From positions 186,001 to 250,000 of the forward strand of contig JAYKAV010003431.1 of assembly GCA_035582835.1 (NCBI GenBank): a stretch of DNA of 64,000 nucleotides, read 5' to 3'. The notes under the pieces are model-generated. The model was not told the DNA's origin, made no database searches, and saw nothing but the letters and a program-made list of their open reading frames with translations. The position numbers and the translations under genes were made by a program. Source of the DNA: Phoebastria nigripes. Its lineage: Eukaryota; Chordata; Aves; Procellariiformes; Diomedeidae. Positions 1-12,600 of this stretch are shown here, one piece after another (the stretch's first letter is position 1; every line of letters starts with the position of its first letter).

Positions 1-537
1 TGCTTTGTGCTATTTGAAGAAAATATAAATGTTGGTGAGGGAGGGCAAACACAAAGTTCAGTCTTTTTAATTAATACCCTCTACTTGAACTAGAATTACT
101 GACTTGGCTAAAGACAAAAAACCCTTACAGCTATTACTTCAACCTCTTGGTTATGAATTAAAAGGGGAAAAAATACATTATATCTTTCCTAATATTATAG
201 CACTTACTCCCTAAATACTGAATTAATTTACTGAGAATTTACAAGTAAATCTGTTAATTACTACGAGCAATACGAGGCCTTGTCTAAACTATTACTGCAC
301 TGTTACACTGTGATACAGCTCCACTACTGGCTGTGAAAGAAATAAATAATGTAGCTCATTCTGAGGTGGGAGGGAATGAGCTGGACCACTACAGCTGCAT
401 CACGGTAGGGATTGTAAGGGTTCCTCCTGCTCTTGTGTCACTGCCTCGACCCTTGCTGTTTTGCCTGCAGATACTGTAGATGACTGACCTCCTTCCTTAA
501 GTCTTTGGGAATTTTGGGCAACGGGGTCTGGAACAAG
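1..537. other. unannotated AT-rich DNA
   Basis: No coding frame, RNA gene or recognisable repeat is seen here. The stretch ends where the CR1 element's 3' tail begins. Confidence 0.5.
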
Positions 538-1084
538 CATAGAATCATAGAATGGTTGGGTTGGAAGGGACCTTAAAGGTCATCTAGTTCCGACCCCCCT
601 GCCATGGGCAGGGACACCTTCCACTAAATCAGGTTGCTCAAAGCCCCATCCAACCTGGCCTTGAACACTACCAGGTATGGGGCATCCACAAGTTCTCCGG
701 GCAACCTGTTCCAGTGCCTCACTAGTGAAGCATTTCATACAGTGAGGAATTTCTTCCGTATATCTAATCTAAATCCACCCTCTTTCAGTTTAAAGCCATT
801 ACCCCTTGTCCTATCACTACATGCCCTTGTAAAAAGTCCCTCTCCAGCTTTCTTGTAGGCCCCCTTCAGGTACTGGAAGGCCGCTATAAGGTCTCCCCGG
901 AGCCTTCTCTTCTCCAGGCTAAGCAACCCCAACTCTCTCAGCCTGTCTTCATAGGAGAGGTGCTCCAGCCTCTTCTTCCAGCCTCCAGATCATCTTCGTG
1001 GCCCTCCTCTGGCCTTACTCCAACAGGTCCATGTCCTTCTTATGTTGGGGGCCCCAGAGCTGAACACAGTACTCCAGGTGAGTA
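538..1084 (-). mobile_element. CR1 LINE, 5'-truncated copy, 3' end at low coordinate
   Basis: This is a 3' fragment of a chicken-repeat-1 (CR1) LINE lying on the minus strand. On the plus strand it begins with the short CR1 tail repeat (ATAGAATC-type units near 540). The reverse-complemented 3' end that marks avian CR1 copies follows, with GGTTGGAAGGGACCTTAAAG, then CATCTAGTTC and the CCCCCCTGCCATGGGCAGGG block. Similarity fades after ACAGTACTCCAGGTG near 1084, so about 547 bp of a roughly 4.5-kb element remain, which is the usual 5' truncation. CR1 moves by target-primed reverse transcription and normally leaves no clear target-site duplication; none is visible here. The copy is only moderately diverged, clearly younger than the other repeats in the window. 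The family call is from memory of the consensus. Confidence 0.95.
735..932 (-). pseudogene. CR1 ORF2 C-terminal fragment (broken)
   Basis: A 65-codon open frame inside the CR1 copy reads as the C-terminal part of the CR1 ORF2 polyprotein (endonuclease plus reverse transcriptase). It includes the block [20 protein letters not shown] and, downstream, a segment with [16 protein letters not shown] that is repeated in avian CR1 copies. It lacks the endonuclease and the reverse-transcriptase catalytic core, which lie upstream of the truncation point, and it ends in a stop after FLTV. It cannot encode a working enzyme. It is listed because this frame can be mistaken for a host gene. Confidence 0.85.
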
Positions 1085-1543
1085 AGCTCCAATTACAAAA
1101 GGGAGATAAAGTTGACTGTGTGCACATGTGCAAGTTAGATGACATTTCATTTTACATCACTCCAATTTTCAGTGCAAATATTATAAATCCATGAAATGAA
1201 TAAGCAGAATTAAACAATTGATCTCCAGTTGTTGAGAGGCATACATGAAGGAAGCAAATAAAACAGCTTTAGCACTGCCATGCAGTGACATCTCACAGGA
1301 GACTCTTCAGGTTTGGGGGACAGAGAGAGACGCAGAAAATACTTTAATCTGAAACTACAAGCATGAAATTGCTTCCACTAAGCTTGACTTCCTGATTATT
1401 GTATAGCATTATCAAAAGGCACACTTAAGGCTGTTTTGGTGCCCTAAATATACATTACCATACGTAAACAAATTTAAAATTAATAATGACTGCCCTTGAT
1501 GTATAATGTCTGTTCAGTTACTGTGGGATTTCCTTTTTTACAG
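1085..1543. other. unannotated DNA before exon candidate
   Basis: No repeat or frame is recognised. If the next feature is a real exon, this is the 3' part of its upstream intron. It ends in a pyrimidine run and CAG at 1541-1543. Confidence 0.4.
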
Positions 1544-1700
1544 GAGTTCCATGAAGTCATCTGTCCTAAAAGATGGATCAGTGTTCTCACCTCTAAAATC
1601 ATTATACCGGAGCTACTTATTTGGGAATTTTGACAGATGGATATTTATAATAGCAGCTTACACTGCTTACAACCTGTTTCTGGCAATTCCAGTTGCCTGA
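1544..1700 (+). CDS. candidate last coding exon of an unidentified membrane protein
   Basis: A good acceptor-like sequence (TTTCCTTTTTTACAG) ends at 1543. From there one frame stays open to a TGA at 1698-1700 and would add about 51 residues to a protein. The first half is polar and basic (SSMKSSVLKDGSVFSPLKSL). The second half has an aromatic, hydrophobic run (RWIFIIAAYTAYNLFLAIPV) long enough for a membrane span and close to the C-terminus, so the product could be a multi-pass or tail-anchored membrane protein. Any upstream exons would lie outside the window to the left, since no donor-bearing partner is visible before it. I do not recognise the family and give no symbol. A chance open frame is the alternative; the acceptor, the membrane segment and the following poly(A) signal favour an exon. 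Confidence 0.4.
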
Positions 1701-2112
1701 GACCCCCACAAACTGAGCTTTATGTATAGCTTCCACTGACAACTCTAATTTCCCTTTAAGGGTGGGGTGGGTAGTTGCGTTTTTTTCATTTTATGACCAT
1801 GCCTTTTCAAAAGTAGAGCAATATTGTCTCTAATCCAGTCCATCTTTATGCACTAATCTTTATCCAGCTGCTTATATTTATCTTGTTTGGACTCTGAAGA
1901 ACTGATTTCTCCAGTTGACCTCAAATGTACTGAGTTACTTTGCTTTTTTGATCTAAAAGTTATAGTTATTCACTATTCTGTCTTTCAATGTTCACCTCAG
2001 TGGAAATCCCAGACTCTTACTAATATTTTAATGCATTATTTTAATAGCATGGATTTTAAAACTTTCCTTAATTGTTGACAGTCTCTTGGGTAAACAGTAA
2101 CACATAAATAAA
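1701..2112 (+). other. possible 3' UTR ending at an AATAAA signal
   Basis: If 1544-1700 is the last exon, this AT-rich segment would be its 3' UTR. An AATAAA hexamer lies at 2107-2112, about 400 bases after the stop. The open frame at 1887-2078 within it shows no protein-like character. Confidence 0.3.
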
Positions 2113-2889
2113 TAGAGTGTATCACCACATATTTTATAATTTCATATATAATCTCGTGGCAAGGACTATACATACATACATTCCTTGGTTATTATGACAT
2201 TTATTACCATGTGTTATGTGATTGGACATATTTTATTCTGATTAAGATTATTAGTGGTTTTCTCAGAGATTTTTTTCCAGCAATGAATATACACATGCAC
2301 AAAATTCCCTTGAAATCTTAACTTTTCTTATCAATCAGAGAAGTCTCTAATACCTCGTTTTAAAAAAATGTGTAGGGTATGTATTCACTTTTATAGTCAC
2401 TTGAGAAAAAAAATATCTCTCCTAAAGAATCACATGCTACTTATTATATAGTTCTACATATAATTTTGTTTGATTTGGTCCTACATGTTATAAAGTCCTT
2501 CCTGGGAAAGGCTTAACAAAGATTCAAGGTTGAACTTAAAGAACTGAATGAAAAGAATAATATCTTCCATGCCACTCTCTGCATGAAGGTTGCTTGTAGC
2601 TTTCAGGGTGAACTTGGGGCCTCACAGGAATAAACCCTAAAAACTAACTTGCCATAAATAAGAGCAATGAAAGATTTTTGAACTCTAGGACTATTTTTAA
2701 GTTGGATTTAATTTTAATAAGACGGAAAGTTAATAAGAGAAGCATAGTGGTTTTATTCACCGGCATATGTCTCTACTACTTGATTGCAGAGCAGCCACTG
2801 CACGTCCCATCAGAATGACACCAGCCCTTTTGCCTCAAATCCTCACTAGCCATGCCAATTTTTTGCATGCTTATTATTCTTATCATGGA
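2113..2889. other. unannotated AT-rich DNA
   Basis: Nothing recognisable was found beyond short A and T runs. Confidence 0.4.
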
Positions 2890-3120
2890 TGAGTACTTAT
2901 GTCTGTTCTGAATTTGTTCTCCTTTAATTTCCATTTATGTTCCTCTTGTCCTACCTTCTTGTGCTGGTCTGCACATGTTGACATTATCTGTTCCATTTAA
3001 AATTTTAAATACTTCAATTAAATCACCTCTTAAGTGATTTTTCCTTCTAGACTTCATAGATTTAGATGTTCAGCTTGTCCTCAGAACTTATACTTTCAAC
3101 CTTGCCACCTTTTCAAGAAT
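2890..3120 (-). mobile_element. old, degraded CR1-type LINE fragment
   Basis: Segments in the expected order recall the minus-strand 3' part of older CR1 families: CTTGTCCTACC near 2946, then TTTAAATACTTCAATTAAAT near 3003, ATCACCTCTTAAG, and a TTCTAGACTTCATAG block. These correspond to the LINE region upstream of the 3' UTR. Divergence is high and the boundaries are approximate. A repeat-library alignment is needed for the subfamily. Confidence 0.45.
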
Positions 3121-4194
3121 AGCAATATCACATCTATAATATATATCAAAGGTAACATTGTGCAGCTTGAATGTTGTCTCTAACTTTCTTAAACACATAT
3201 ATTCTGCTGCCCTGGCTAACTGTCCTAGATAGCATGTCTTTGGAATCACTTTTTAAAGGTTCTTGTCAAAGTCAGCTGCATTAGTTATATTCTATTCGTC
3301 TTTATATGTGCTTTATATTTCTGAGACCAAAGCTTGGTAATTTTTTTTTTAATAACATTAGTTCTTATAATCATGTAAATACCCATTTAGTGGATGGAGC
3401 AAAAATTTTTAAATTTAATTTTAATGTTATTCATTACTATTTATCCTCTATATTTGAAATTGCCTTTCTTAATGTGCTTTATTTTTATAGAAACCTACCA
3501 ATTTTTAATTTGTGGTTCTTAGACTTGTAGTTACGCACCTTCACATTCTTCCCGTGCTATTTCCAATTCAGATACAAGTCCCCCAGTAAAGTACTGCTAC
3601 AGGCACATTTTCAGATTTTATAGCAAATAGTTTATGCAGAACATAATTTGTAAAAATACTGTAATAAATTAGAGGGCTTATTATAGAGTGCTATTTCCAT
3701 TCCAATATCCAATCAGCAGAGGACTGCTTAATTTCCATAGTGTAGGAAGGATTCAGAAAAAGCATAGAAATTATCCAAGGACAGCAACTTGGCTGTGGAG
3801 AAAATATCAAATAGCAGGTAACTCAAGTGACGTCTTCTTTCTTTGGTGTGCTGTAATCGTGAACATGTGCCTCAAATGCTTGTAACTTTTTTTTCCTCGC
3901 AGCCCTACTGAAAAAAAAAATCTTACCTGAAGTGTGTACATGTCCTTGGAGACTGTCTAAGGACTAGAACATGAAACATCCATTGTCTGGAGCTTCTACA
4001 GTGCTTGTTTATGGCTTCCTACTACATTGATGCAAGCAAATATCCAGGGTGTTGGTGCCCTACACCTCTCAGGGAAGCAGTCTCTGGCAGGGTCTTGTAC
4101 CTAAGCAATAGTTAATGGAAAGGAATTTCTGAGATAGAAAGATGAGGAAGGACGACAAAGAGCTGGGAGATGGGAATTTTGCATCAGGTTGGCC
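3121..4194. other. unannotated AT-rich DNA
   Basis: Open frames at 3306-3530 and 3688-3885 have no recognisable protein content. No RNA gene is seen. Confidence 0.4.
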
Positions 4195-4390
4195 CCAGAC
4201 CTTCTGTATGACTTTGGCAAGGGATTGTGATGAGATGGGGCGCAGCAAATCATGGAAGCTTTAGCACTGACTTCAGTGAAAGGAGGATCTGATTTAGTTA
4301 CAGCCGACTCCTCATTTTCTCATCTGTCAAACAGGATAATTATCCTTACTTAATTCTCTGGTGTGCTACAAAAAGCACAATGAATTTCTC
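4195..4390 (+). repeat. MIR-like ancient SINE remnant
   Basis: The segment follows the MIR order: GACCTTCTGTATGACTTTGG (compare the GACCTTGGGCAAGTCACTT region), then CCTCATTTTCTCATCTGTCA followed by GGATAATTATCCTTACTT, then a CTGGTGTGCT block. MIR-type SINEs predate the amniote radiation and survive as rare diverged copies in birds. Boundaries are approximate. Confidence 0.5.
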
Positions 4391-7300
4391 CAACAGGAGT
4401 CGTTATGAAACACAGCACCTTGGAAAGGTACCTGAGCTGGCTCTGAGCAAAGCAGCTCTGGAGCTGGCAGCACGGCAGCCTCCTCAGCTGAGACACGTGG
4501 TTCATTAATGCAGATGGAATGCCTCGTTAACAACTTTGTTTCCTGGAGCTCAGCTGGTTTCTTTGAAGAGTTTTGCCATGCTTCATAGACATACCAGCTT
4601 GCTGAGACCTAGCATACGACCCGTTGCAGAGTGCTGCACTGCACGATGTAGGCACATATGCCTAATCCTCAGGTGCAGTCATGACGTGGGTGGAACAGAG
4701 TCTGAGACGGGGCAAAAAGGCTCGGGGACCTTCACTCACCCACGGTGAACCTCCAACCCACTTCCCAATTTAGAGGAATCCTGAATGTTAGTAACTTGTT
4801 CCTGGCGGACTTGGGTCGGTTGGTAACTGAGTCTGGTAGCCTTCCTTTCACAGCATCCTGCTCACGCCACAAGCTGGGGAAGGCACAGCACAGAGCCAGT
4901 CATGAGCTCCATCACTACAATTTCTCTACGAAAAAGCAAAACACTCCATTTCTCAATCTGGAGTTGCTCAGTAAAGCAGACTGAATGGAGGCCAGAATCT
5001 GTCCCCTAAAATGTGTGGTTATTTTCTTCATCATTTAAATTAAATATGGAGACAGCCATATTTACATGAAAATGAATTTTAAAGAGATAAAGTGTTCAAA
5101 AAGGAAAACATTGTTGTCATATAGTTCTGTTGCCTGCAAAATGGGTGAGAAATTTTGTTTTGCATTTCTCTTGTGACACTCTGCAAGACACAAGAAATGT
5201 ATTGCATTTGTTTAAAAGTTGCAATCGTGTGATTTGGAAAAGTCTTTTAAAACTGCATTTTAAAAAAAAGGAATCCCATCTCACAACTAGCCTTCACAGT
5301 GTGCTCTCGGGCACCCTTTTTGGCATTGTGCTGTCAGTGCATTTGATTTGCTATCTGCATGTGATGTTATGTGCCATATTGTCACAACTTAGGAAGAAGC
5401 AGTAAATTGAAGTCGAGTCCTCATTGGAATGAAACTCCCATTTTAAGGAGAAATTCAGATCTATTCAGTTTGACCTTGGAACTTGAATTAAATCTTTAGA
5501 AACTCAACTTTCTCGAGGGAAGTATGAGGTTTGTATGAGTCTGGATATATTAAAAGCTTGTACAGCTCTAGTATAGTGTACGTGCCAGGGTGGTTAATTT
5601 TTAATTTAGAGGACAGTGAGAAAATCAAAGGGTTTCACCTGAACTAATTTTCACTGAGTTAATCTGTTATACTCAAAGCTGGTTTATAAGCATTTAACAA
5701 TCCATTAAAAGCAGTATTAAAAGCTCAGTTGTGATTTTTACTGAAACATTTTTGTATGTTTAACCTGATTTCTGAATGGAATTTTTATAGTTTGGGGTGG
5801 TATCATAAAAATGCACATAAGTCTAGTCTGGATTCCAATTTTGTATTGTAATAAGCAGCATTTTATGTATGGTCTGTATGCACATTCAACAAATCATTCA
5901 GAAAGAAAAATCAAGTGGATGTGGTTATTGAAGATGAGGATAGCATTTACCGGCTTGAAATTTGATGCATANAATGCATAAGGGGATGTCCTTGTTTCAG
6001 CCATAAAACTAATCCATTTAGATTGTCAAGTCAGGGAGTTGGACACAATAGGTTTTTGCAAGACTACAGCATGTCATCACCTGACTGTAGCAGAGCAGCA
6101 CCCACACTGGAAAGCAAAGCCAAAACCCTTGCTTCTGCCCTACCTGCAGCAGAGTAAGACAATTACTAAATCCTCTCTCAGGATTGGGAAAATAATTTTG
6201 CCCTGCTCCCACGCAGAGGCAATACCTAAGATTTCTAAAATGGCCAAATGTTTTGCTCCTTCTTGCTATCTTTGCTGAGTAAATGCTGACTTATCTTCAT
6301 TAAATCTGCATGCAGCAAATCAATAAGAAGTTGGGGTGCTTGTTTGTAGAAGTAACGGAATCATTTTGGCATGCTGTTAAGATGTTGATGACTCATTTTA
6401 CTGTGACTTCATGAGTTGCCAAGAAATATTGCTAAGCTAATCTAAGTCTGGGTAATGCGGAAATGATACGTACACTGCGACCCATGTGTCAGAGTAAAAG
6501 GGAAGGAAAATAAAACTCCCCCGGTGCCCACAATTCCTTGCACTGCAGTAAGATGTGGGTTTTAGGCTTAACTGCATTTTATGTCTGTGCTTTTCCAAGG
6601 GAAAAAAATGGACCAGAGTAGCTTTCTCACAGTAGGGAATGCAGAAGGCTAACCCCAGAAGTTCCTCCATTTCTACAAAGTAGCAGATGGTAAATGTACC
6701 ATTTGTGATGTGTGATGCTCTGTGAATGTTGCACTTTTGTGCCCTGGAGTGTAGGAACATGGTGGAGGAGAGAAACTACCCACAAGGACTGAGGAGGTGG
6801 GACAAGGTGGAAATGGATAGGTTCAGGGCAGGATGCACAGTACGTGTTTTTACAAGTTGGGGAAAGTCACATAGTATGGCCGGCCTGGAAAAACACTGCC
6901 TAAGTATTTTTTCAGAGCTTTCTCTTTTTTGGCTTTTAGGCATGCTGCAAGGTGAGAAACAAAATCCTTCACATATTTTATGGAGTCCCACCTGCAACAT
7001 GGTGCTGAATAACACACCACAGGCATGGATTCCTTTGTTAATTTGCAGAGAAACAACAGCGTGACCAGCATCAGTGGCCAGGTCCGTAATTCAAACCTTC
7101 TTCTCAAATGATTGCCTCTCCTGGGCATGGAGGGAGTTCAGCACTGGCAGCTCCTCTCCCTTGGATGCCAAAAGAGCATCAGTGTATGCTATTTGCGGTA
7201 GTTTTTATCTTTCATGGACTTTTTTCTCAAAGATATCCTCAAAGATAAAGCATCAGATGGGTGATACTGAACCAGGGACCAGGGAGCTGAAGTCTCTGAA

Positions 7301-8081
7301 TACTCTCAAACTAAGCTATGCTCCTGAGTTGCTTTCCCTCTTAGGGAGTGATAATATACACACAAATGTGCAAATTAAAGTATGTCGGGTACCCTGGGAC
7401 AAAAGAATTATTGTACAAATTATTTGTGACTTTTGAAGTTCACAATAATAGCCACAGGAGCAAAGTATTTTTAAAAGTACTGCAGAACTCCGGTAATTTA
7501 TGCACCTCTCTTCTGAGAAGTTGTTATTATTATATGATCATTTTCCATACGTAATTAGCTTTTTCTTTTTTTGCTGATTCACACATTTCCTCTTAAACCC
7601 TTCATGCGTGTGATTGAGAAGTGTCAACTTGCACATGGGGAAGGGGGAAAAAATATAATCGAGCGATACATCTGATCTGTAAGTCTGATCTTTTAGTCAA
7701 TAGAGGCAGTTTCTGGTCTTTGTCACTAGCAGAGGAAGGGGGAAAAAGTCACTGAAACAACCAGTGATTTTTTTGATGAGAGAAAAGTCGGAAGGGGGTG
7801 GGGAAGGACACTGAGAATAGGAGCCTTTGTTCAGTGAAACAAATGTTAACACCAGAATACAGATAAAACTTTATGTATTATTAAAGAACACATTTTGCTG
7901 TTGGAAAAATGTAATGCAACCTGGAATCATTTATTCAAACTGGTAATTCTTTTCATGTTGTCACATTACAAAAAGTCTTGACGTGTCTTGTGTCTGACTG
8001 AAAGTATAAAACACTGTGGTAAAGGCAACTAATAAGGACTACATTTTCTTTAGCCTGAAAGCCACTGCAGAAAGAAATTAC
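4391..8081. other. unannotated DNA
   Basis: Several short open frames occur on both strands (largest near 6437-6760, 6726-7064 and 7074-7436). They overlap each other in different frames and show no domain, signal peptide or splice context, so I treat them as chance. A single N lies at 5972. Confidence 0.4.
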
Positions 8082-8101
8082 AAAAAAAAAAAAAAAAAAA
8101 A
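8082..8101. repeat. poly(A) run, A20
   Basis: Twenty consecutive A. The upstream 100 bases do not resemble a known transcript or SINE, so it is called a homopolymer and not a retrogene tail. Confidence 0.9.
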
Positions 8102-9440
8102 CCCACCACATAATTTGATGGGAAAGGAGAAGGGGGAAAAAAGCAAAGATATTCTGATAGGTCATTTTTTTTTCATACATGAGCATTTAGTCTACAGTAA
8201 TCTACCAGGACTGTCAAATTTGATTGAAAGATAATGCAAGATTTTTTCTCTTGCCACAATTTATAGCATGTATCCATTAGGAATAATTATGGTTGCATGA
8301 TTTTGCTAGCTGTTATCTCTACAAGTGTTACTAATGGTTTTATCAATTACTCCCTGTCCAATAACTGCATGGTTGTAACCTAATTTAAAGACACTCTATC
8401 ACTAGGCTGATTTGTGTAGTAGTAAATGACAGCATTTGAGACACCAGCCAAACGACTCACTTCAGTGACTTAGTTAGTCTCTAATAATTAACAATTAGTA
8501 GGTACCTAGGAAAAACTCAAGAGACTAGAGCTCCTATGTTTCCCTTTCTTATCTAAATACAAGAAGTTACCGAGACTATCTCCTGTAAATATAACCCTGT
8601 AAATAAAATCTCCGTCTTCTGTGGCTGTTAGAAAATGTGCTTTAATAAAGATTAACATCTGAGGAATAAAACAGAACCGACCTTTAGGATCCATGGTTGT
8701 AAGACCACACATACTGACAACCTAAGGAGGAGATACAGGATTACCCTTTGTGGCTTTGCTGTTAGTGCTATAGTTCAAAAGCAAAGCCAGTGTGCTAAAA
8801 GGGGAATAGTGCTGGCAAAATTGTGCTATTTTCTTGAACTTTAGAGCAAAAATGCTGGATGTGCAAAAAGAAGCACTTCATTACAGATCATTAGTGAGGT
8901 TTTATGTACAGCTGAGAAAGGTATTGCCTGCTCAGAACAGACTGGAAAGAAGTCTGAAATCTATTTTAAATGAGTGTAAAAGATGGTATTCCTCCAAGGA
9001 TGTTATCTCTGAGGATTTTAAAGAATTTTTCCATTAAAAAATCTCTCTTCCTAAATAAGACTTTGAACTTTAGGTTTAAAGCAGGATCTTGTACTCTGGA
9101 ACTAACTGTTTCTTTGTAGGCACAAAGACATTTAAAATAACAGTGAGTGAACAGGGGTTGAGGTTTTGCAGTGCACAGTCCTTTGCACAGTCCATTAGTA
9201 TATTTGAATTTAGCTTGATGGGGCAAAATTGCCTGGAATAATTCATCATTTGGGTTATTGTGTCAGATCTTAGTACATCATCTCTTTCAGATTATCCAAG
9301 ATCCCAAAGTAACAATCTTTCCCTAGGAGCCTTGAGGGTTGTATGTTTATAAAATGCTGCACTTTACCCACTCAACAGTCTGATGACATTTTCAGGCTTA
9401 CATGCAAAACCAATATCTGCTATGAAGCTTGCACACTCTT
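8102..9440. other. unannotated DNA
   Basis: The frame at 8834-9037 is basic and helical-looking but has no recognised domain and no splice context. Nothing else stands out. Confidence 0.4.
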
Positions 9441-9655
9441 CATAGGAACATAGGAGCTGCCACACTGGATTAGATCAGCGATCCATCTAGCGTGGTCCCC
9501 TGTCTCTGACAGATGCCAAATCCCGACTGCTTTAGAGGAAGGTGTGAGAAACCTTGTCAGAAAAAACTGTAGAAACACCTGCCTGTAAAGGGAGTTGCTT
9601 CTTAAACCCTTAGTAAGTGGCTGGTTTATGCCCTAAAGCATGACTGCATATATGC
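9441..9655 (+). repeat. ancient dispersed amniote repeat (family not certain)
   Basis: The block begins CATAGGAACATAGGAGCTGC and continues through CACACTGGATTAGATCAG, GATCCATCTAGCGTGGTCCC, CCTGTCTCTGACAGATGCC and TTAGAGGAAGGTGTGAGAAA. It ends with a GGTTTATGCCCTAAAGCATG motif near 9622-9641. I know this ordered series from many copies in bird and reptile genomes, where it belongs to an old interspersed element (CR1/L3-like or a SINE riding on one). The copy is diverged but continuous over about 215 bp. Confidence 0.7.
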
Positions 9656-12600
9656 TTTAAAAAGTACAGGGGTTTTGTTACAATTACAGGAGCTGTCACT
9701 ATCCTTACAATATTTGTATTACATTCTTGATCTCAAGGCTATGTCTAGATTGCACAGCACAGTCCCGCTTCCCTGATCATTATCCAGGTTGAGGGCTGAC
9801 CCAGGCTGGCTGCAGTTCGCGTTTGGGCAATGTGGTCAAGTTTCTTTCTCCCGGGAACCAAGTCCTGGCTAGAGATGGGGGAGAGGGAGAATGTCTAATT
9901 CCCAACCTGACATGGGCTCTCAGATCACACAGTGTAAACATAGTCACAGAAATCAAGTTGCAATTCATTAATTCAATTCGGTTGGTTTGGGCATTTTTTA
10001 AGTCTCTTTTGTTGCATTTGAATTTTCTTCCTTTTTTGTTGACCCCATGCTTTTGATTCTTAGAAAGAGTAAATAGATAGCCTCCTTTTTTCCCACTATA
10101 CATTTGTTATCTTCAATACTCTTACCATTTTCTGCTATTCACCCCTGCTCTAAAGCAAGCAATTTCAGTCCTTTTTTCTTTTTTTCTTAACCTACACTCA
10201 TTCATCTAAGCATTTCATTGCCATTTTGGAAGGTCTTTATTTTCTGAGATGCACTACACACAGTATGCTGAGGGTGATTCATTCATCTAATGCCATGAAA
10301 ATAATTTTGGTTTTGTTCTCTGCCTCTAAATGCTTCCCTAATGTAAATATTATTTAATAATGTTAAATGACAAAATTCATGCCTCCGATTTTAGCTTAAT
10401 CTGATGATGATATTCATCAGATAACAGAGCATTTGTCCATTCAGTGATCTGATAAAACAATTTCAAGTCTGGGTTACTAAAGCCAGAGATGATCTTCAAA
10501 ATGTAGTTTTAACCTCAACCACCCTTCCTGGTTCATCTGCATATTCTTTTGAAAACCACTCACTGAGTATCTGTAGCCCAAATGATGTCATCAGGCACAG
10601 CATGCAGCCACTACAAGTGGGACAATTATAATTTTTGTAGCTGATTAATCATCATGAAAAAGTAACAGTCAATTGACTCAATCATACATCCATGGTGATT
10701 AATCACACTTCACTTGTGTTTTTTACAAGTATTTTACCGACAGTGCAGATGTTGGATGATTTTTCTCCTTGAGCCTTTTCCTTGGTCACAGATGTTAAGT
10801 AATCACCTTGTCCTGATACTTGACTTATCTAATTTTTTCTTCTGCACGCCCTTAAAAACAAATGTGTTTCTTATGTAGAAAGAAAATGTTAAACTAGTTA
10901 TTAATTTTTTTACAGTTTAATCAATATCTGAAATCACCCCAGTTGTCATCTGTAGTCATAGGTGTTTTCAATAGGCACATTACTCTTGAATTTGTTCTCT
11001 TGTTACATACGACAGCAGGAGCACTAATAAAACACTGACAAAGGCAAGTAGCAGAGTCCATCTTATGTTTTGACTGCAGGTAGAGCTTCTAATCCAAGTT
11101 CATTAAAAGACTCACTTGATTGTAACTAATTGGCATACAGGCATACAAACAAGCAAACAAGAATCTTCTGGCACCAAAATATTGAGGTTCATAGATACTA
11201 CATGGCCTGGTAGACTTCAGTCTTAACCTTGGTTAGAACGGTAAGGGAAATTGCTAACACGTCACAGCAGATGAAAGTGTCCTAAGTGTATTGCTAAAAC
11301 TCTGGTAATGATATTTTCTATGGAATTACATCTATACTGATGAAGCATCTACAACTGCTGTCCGTCCTATAACTACTCTATTCTATAACTACCCTATTCT
11401 ACTGCTTCATATCNTATGTGCATATACAGAGATGATTTTGTAAATGTTTTTAGGAGTGCAAGTTGATTTCTAGGTGATTTTCAAAGACTTATTTCAGAGG
11501 ACCCCTTACAGATAAAATCTGTATAATATTTCCCAGGCTGCCCTCAATATTGCAAATGGAAATGTTCTGTTCTGTAGGGCCAATAAAGTGTTTACCTCAA
11601 ATGATGCAAGCCTCACTGACTCCAACCATATTTCACCCTTCAGAAAAAGCCAAAGATCCCTATTTTATTTAGCAAAAAGATTGTACCAACCTCTTTGCCC
11701 ATCCTTAGATCACTGTTAAGATCAATGCATACACTGGAAATTGCTTTCGTGAAAAGATGACACAGCTGCATTGAATTCTGCACTAGACTCCAGTCTTGAT
11801 ACTGTTAATAAAGAGCCTAAGGTTGGGTATAATTGTTAATACACTAATTCTAAAAATCCACTCAAATGTCACTTATAATCAGGATTTTCTACTGTGCTAG
11901 GACCCCTGGGGAAACCTTTGAAGCTGTGAATGGTGTACACGATGACAGGGATGAACATAAGAAGGTAGAAGGCCACCGATGCTGTTTAGCTTACTTGTAT
12001 AAAACTATCACGTATATAGAAGCTTAGAAATACTGGCAGCTAGGAAGATGGGAAAGCAAAGTGTGAGATGGAGAAAACACCCAGATCCAGAAGGAAAAGC
12101 TTTACGCTAAACCCAGTTATTTCAAAGCATTAGGGGGAGAGGTGAAGAAACCGTATGGCTTATAATTTACAGTGGAAGTACCAAGGCAGAAAAGACATTA
12201 TAAAAGCATTTCATCAAGAAGACATCCATGACATGAAACTATTTAAAACAATAAATCAAAAAAACTTAGTTATTTTATTAGTAGTAGAGATGAACCTTTC
12301 ATCAGATGTGAAAAAGCGGGATGGTTATGAAATCTTTAAAAGGAGAATGACAGTAACAAAGTAACTTAATATGCCATATCAAAAAAACTTTGAATGTAAG
12401 TAAATGATTATATGTTAATTGGGCTTTAAGTTTATTAAAGCTGTGCACACTTATTGTCTCATTTTATTATATCTTTGATATTATTATGCATAACATTTTG
12501 AAATGTAACTTTGTGTACTTCCTTGCAGTGCTAGTTGCACTTTATTTACGATTAGTGCTTGGGCTGGTGTGAAGTGAATGCATATCCCTCAATAATGAAG

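Noticed and set aside
634..858. Plus-strand frame across the CR1 copy
   Set aside because: Antisense shadow of the CR1 LINE.
8082..8101. Poly(A) run as a sign of a processed pseudogene
   Set aside because: The upstream sequence does not resemble any mRNA I recognise and no flanking duplication is visible.
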